This document shows positions 6,161 to 7,667 of a DNA stretch of 7,667 nt, in pieces. Location of the stretch: contig JANPII010000059.1 of the NCBI GenBank assembly GCA_031424915.1, positions 1 through 7,667 on the forward strand, read 5' to 3'. Source of the DNA: JANPII01 sp031424915 (GTDB lineage: Bacteria; Pseudomonadota; Alphaproteobacteria; Rickettsiales; Midichloriaceae). The notes beneath the pieces were generated by a model. The model saw nothing but the letters and a program-made list of their open reading frames with translations. It made no database searches and was not told the DNA's origin. Both the position numbers and the translations under genes were made by a program. Within the stretch, counting starts at the first letter, position 1; each line of letters opens with the position of its first letter.

Positions 6161-7015
6161 ATGAAAATTACTCTTAAATTAGAACAAAAAGCAGGCTTTA
6201 TTGATAGGTTCTTACTTTTCTCCACTCCATTTTTCAATAAATTTAACCCAAAAACAATTAGTGGCATAGCTGCACTTATTGGGCTTGGATGCACAGCTTT
6301 AGGGGCAGGTTTATTTAGCGGTGGTGTAGCAGTCGTACAAACTACCGCACCAGTCTCTTTAGTGGTGGGGGCTGGAGGCAAGCTACTAATAGAATCAGGC
6401 GGCAGCATGGGAGGAGATTTTATGATGGGTTTAGGCATGCCTCTAATATGTGTTGGCTTCTTCTTAATGAGCTTGAAAATCGACGAATCTTCTGCAGACC
6501 GAAAAAAGTCTGCAGACCGAAAAAAGCCTACTCACTACCTCATTCCAAAGGCCGCACCAACCTGGGTTAATGTTGGATTACAATGCGCATTCCTGTACTC
6601 CCGTTATTGGTTATATTCATGGTTAGTTATAGATTTCGCACGCGATATTGTAGGCGCTTCTTTTTCTACACACCTAGGGGCACAGATTGCTGCTCAAACA
6701 GCAGTACTTTCAGGTATTATAGGTGTTGGGTGGGCTATAGCTGGCGTGTTGGATTACCAACAAAATGCACCTATACTTGGAAAAGAGCAGGCGAAATGGA
6801 TTGCTGTTAAATATGTTGTAACTTGGCTGGCTTTTAGTAGCTGCTGCTCCTTAGCTGCCGCTGCTGGCCCATTATTACAATGTGTAACCAGCACCGGTGT
6901 AGCAGTGGTAATAGAAAAAAGCGCTATTGTTTTCACCCTTGCTCTTGCTTCGGTACTTGACACTGTCTTGACCCGAACATTTGAGCAATCTTTGGAACTT
7001 AGGGGAAAAGACTAG
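6161..7015 (+). CDS. unrecognised multi-pass membrane protein
   Basis: I do not recognise a family for this 284-residue protein. Hydrophobic stretches at about 33-57, 85-106, 133-157, 174-197, 213-238 and 244-268 suggest six membrane passes. The lysine-rich N-terminus, the basic loop 106-132, the 198-212 loop and the C-terminus fit the positive-inside rule as cytoplasmic. Residues 50-90 are rich in glycine (for example GAGGK and ESGGSMGGD). The basic loop holds SADRKKSADRKK (111-122), an exact tandem duplication at DNA level. Cysteines include a CC pair at 228-229. There is no cleavable signal peptide and no catalytic motif I can name. It has a strong promoter and Shine-Dalgarno site, so it is very probably expressed. 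Its stop overlaps the AGGA motif of ybeY, implying one transcript. A lineage-specific inner-membrane protein is the most that can be said. Confidence 0.85.
   Translation: MKITLKLEQKAGFIDRFLLFSTPFFNKFNPKTISGIAALIGLGCTALGAGLFSGGVAVVQTTAPVSLVVGAGGKLLIESGGSMGGDFMMGLGMPLICVGFFLMSLKIDESSADRKKSADRKKPTHYLIPKAAPTWVNVGLQCAFLYSRYWLYSWLVIDFARDIVGASFSTHLGAQIAAQTAVLSGIIGVGWAIAGVLDYQQNAPILGKEQAKWIAVKYVVTWLAFSSCCSLAAAAGPLLQCVTSTGVAVVIEKSAIVFTLALASVLDTVLTRTFEQSLELRGKD
6491..6526 (+). repeat. exact 18-base tandem repeat, two copies, in frame
   Basis: TCTGCAGACCGAAAAAAG occurs twice head to tail (6491-6508 and 6509-6526) with no mismatch, encoding two copies of SADRKK in a predicted cytoplasmic loop. The perfect identity points to a recent duplication. 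Because the unit is six codons, gain or loss keeps the frame. Confidence 0.95.
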
Positions 7016-7017
7016 GA
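7014..7017 (+). promoter_or_regulatory. ribosome-binding site deciding the ybeY start
   Basis: AGGA overlaps the TAG stop (7013-7015) of the upstream gene and lies eight bases before the ATG at 7026. It favours this start over the in-frame ATG at 6981, which lies inside the upstream gene. Confidence 0.6.
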
Positions 7018-7025
7018 TTTGGGCA

Positions 7026-7523
7026 ATGAAATCAGAACCACATCAAATCTATAACCTGCAATTAGATATATTAGAAGAGCACCCTGGCTGGGCTCAAAGC
7101 TCCGTACTAACATTAGATATAGTACAGCAAATTGTTCATGCTACCCTTAAACATACAGAATATAGCTGCCAGGGTACCTCGCTGGTGTTATCAGTATTGC
7201 TTGCCGATGATGCCACTTTACAAGAGCTGAATAGAGATTTTCTAGGTCTAGATAAGCCCACTAATGTTTTAGCCTTTCCAGTTGGCGAGCAAAATGGCAC
7301 AGACTACTATCTTGGTGATATAGCTCTAAGTTACGATACTATATGTATGGAAGCTCAACTATACAATAAAACTATTCATCAACGCGCTGTACATATGCTA
7401 GTTCATGGCGTTTTACACTTATTAGGTTACGACCACATTGACGAAGACGATAAAATTATTATGGAAGCAGCAGAAGAAGAGATATTACTTATTTTCGGTA
7501 TCACTGAACCCTATACTCTATAA
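7026..7523 (+). CDS. ybeY: endoribonuclease / rRNA maturation factor YbeY
   Basis: YbeY (UPF0054) is a zinc metalloprotein needed for 16S rRNA 3'-end maturation and ribosome quality control. With the ATG at 7026 the protein has 165 residues, against about 155 in E. coli. The zinc site HGVLHLLGYDH is complete (H127, H131, H137) and is followed by the usual acidic helix with E147. Upstream blocks are LDKPTNVLAFP (75-85) and LGDIALS (96-102). In this alignment the conserved arginine of the family's YRGxDKPTNVLSFP block (E. coli R59) is a leucine, L73; an arginine is present three residues earlier (R70). The gene follows the membrane-protein gene after ten bases. The common partners phoH and corC are not beside it in the visible sequence; its downstream neighbour is outside the window. 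Confidence 0.95.
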   Translation: MKSEPHQIYNLQLDILEEHPGWAQSSVLTLDIVQQIVHATLKHTEYSCQGTSLVLSVLLADDATLQELNRDFLGLDKPTNVLAFPVGEQNGTDYYLGDIALSYDTICMEAQLYNKTIHQRAVHMLVHGVLHLLGYDHIDEDDKIIMEAAEEEILLIFGITEPYTL

Positions 7524-7524
7524 A

Positions 7525-7557
7525 ACCTTAAAACCCGGGTTTCGGATTAGATAAGGT
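7525..7557. repeat. nested dyad after ybeY around a 12-base palindrome
   Basis: AAACCCGGGTTT (7531-7542) is a perfect palindrome starting eight bases after the ybeY stop. It is enclosed by ACCTTA (7525-7530) and TAAGGT (7552-7557). No T-run follows, so it is not a standard Rho-independent terminator, but it could end or protect the ybeY transcript or be a protein-binding site. Confidence 0.55.
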
Positions 7558-7615
7558 GTGTGATGGCTTAAAAGGTATAGCGTCGTCAACTATGTTGTTT
7601 CTTAGGAATTATTTT

Positions 7616-7663
7616 CAGGGGGCTCATTGCCGCCCCCTACGCGGCTTTGCAGCCGCTACCCTG
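7616..7663. repeat. GC-rich double-hairpin element at the right edge
   Basis: Two perfect stems lie side by side. AGGGGGC (7617-7623) pairs with GCCCCCT (7632-7638) around an 8-base loop, and GCGGCT (7641-7646) pairs with AGCCGC (7651-7656) around TTGC. CAGGG (7616-7620) and CCCTG (7659-7663) could close an outer alternative stem. The block is far more GC-rich than anything else in the window. It resembles a dispersed extragenic palindromic repeat and probably continues past the window edge. No T-run follows either hairpin. Confidence 0.6.
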
Positions 7664-7667
7664 CTAG

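Noticed and set aside
6142..6438. 98-codon minus-strand ORF over the start of the unknown membrane protein
   Set aside because: The plus-strand gene has a promoter, a Shine-Dalgarno site and coherent membrane topology. The antisense product is a proline-rich shadow of the glycine-rich segment.

Overview
The window is a compact, AT-rich stretch (roughly 40% GC by eye) of a Gram-negative bacterial chromosome. It has nine complete genes that I can support, one gene start cut by the left edge, and a GC-rich inverted-repeat element cut by the right edge. A lipid A gene (lpxC), a short-form psd next to pssA, a pgpA-cinA pair, low GC and many A/T-ending codons suggest an alphaproteobacterium. A host-associated Rickettsiales- or Holosporales-like lineage is my inference. 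LpxC means it makes lipid A, which argues against Anaplasma/Ehrlichia/Wolbachia-type relatives. Genus cannot be read from the sequence.

Layout. Bases 1-69 (-) hold the first 23 codons of an unidentified hydrophobic protein. lpxC (321-1175, +) follows a good sigma70-type promoter and converges on ychF (1230-2315, -). Upstream of ychF on the same strand lies a LOG-family gene (2441-3019, -). Divergent from it is psd-pssA (3229-4672, +), one base apart. pgpA-cinA (5721 down to 4647, -) converges on pssA. cinA overlaps pgpA by 17 bases and the end of pssA by 26 bases. A 439-base gap (5722-6160) holds the pgpA promoter, a possible gene remnant and the promoter of the next unit. That unit is an unrecognised multi-pass membrane protein (6161-7015, +) followed ten bases later by ybeY (7026-7523, +). 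The last 144 bases are non-coding and rich in dyad symmetry.

How the genes work together. Four genes serve envelope lipids. LpxC commits UDP-GlcNAc to lipid A. PssA makes phosphatidylserine and Psd decarboxylates it to phosphatidylethanolamine. PgpA dephosphorylates phosphatidylglycerophosphate to phosphatidylglycerol. YchF and YbeY are ribosome-linked housekeeping factors. CinA-C/PncC is an NMN deamidase used in NAD recycling, and the LOG protein is probably a nucleotide phosphoribohydrolase.

The least explained items are the unknown membrane protein with an exact 18-base in-frame tandem duplication, the GC-rich double hairpin at the right edge, the possible remnant upstream of pgpA, and the loss of a normally conserved arginine in YbeY. 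I found no CRISPR array, tRNA, rRNA, complete transposase or recognisable novel defence or biosynthetic system.
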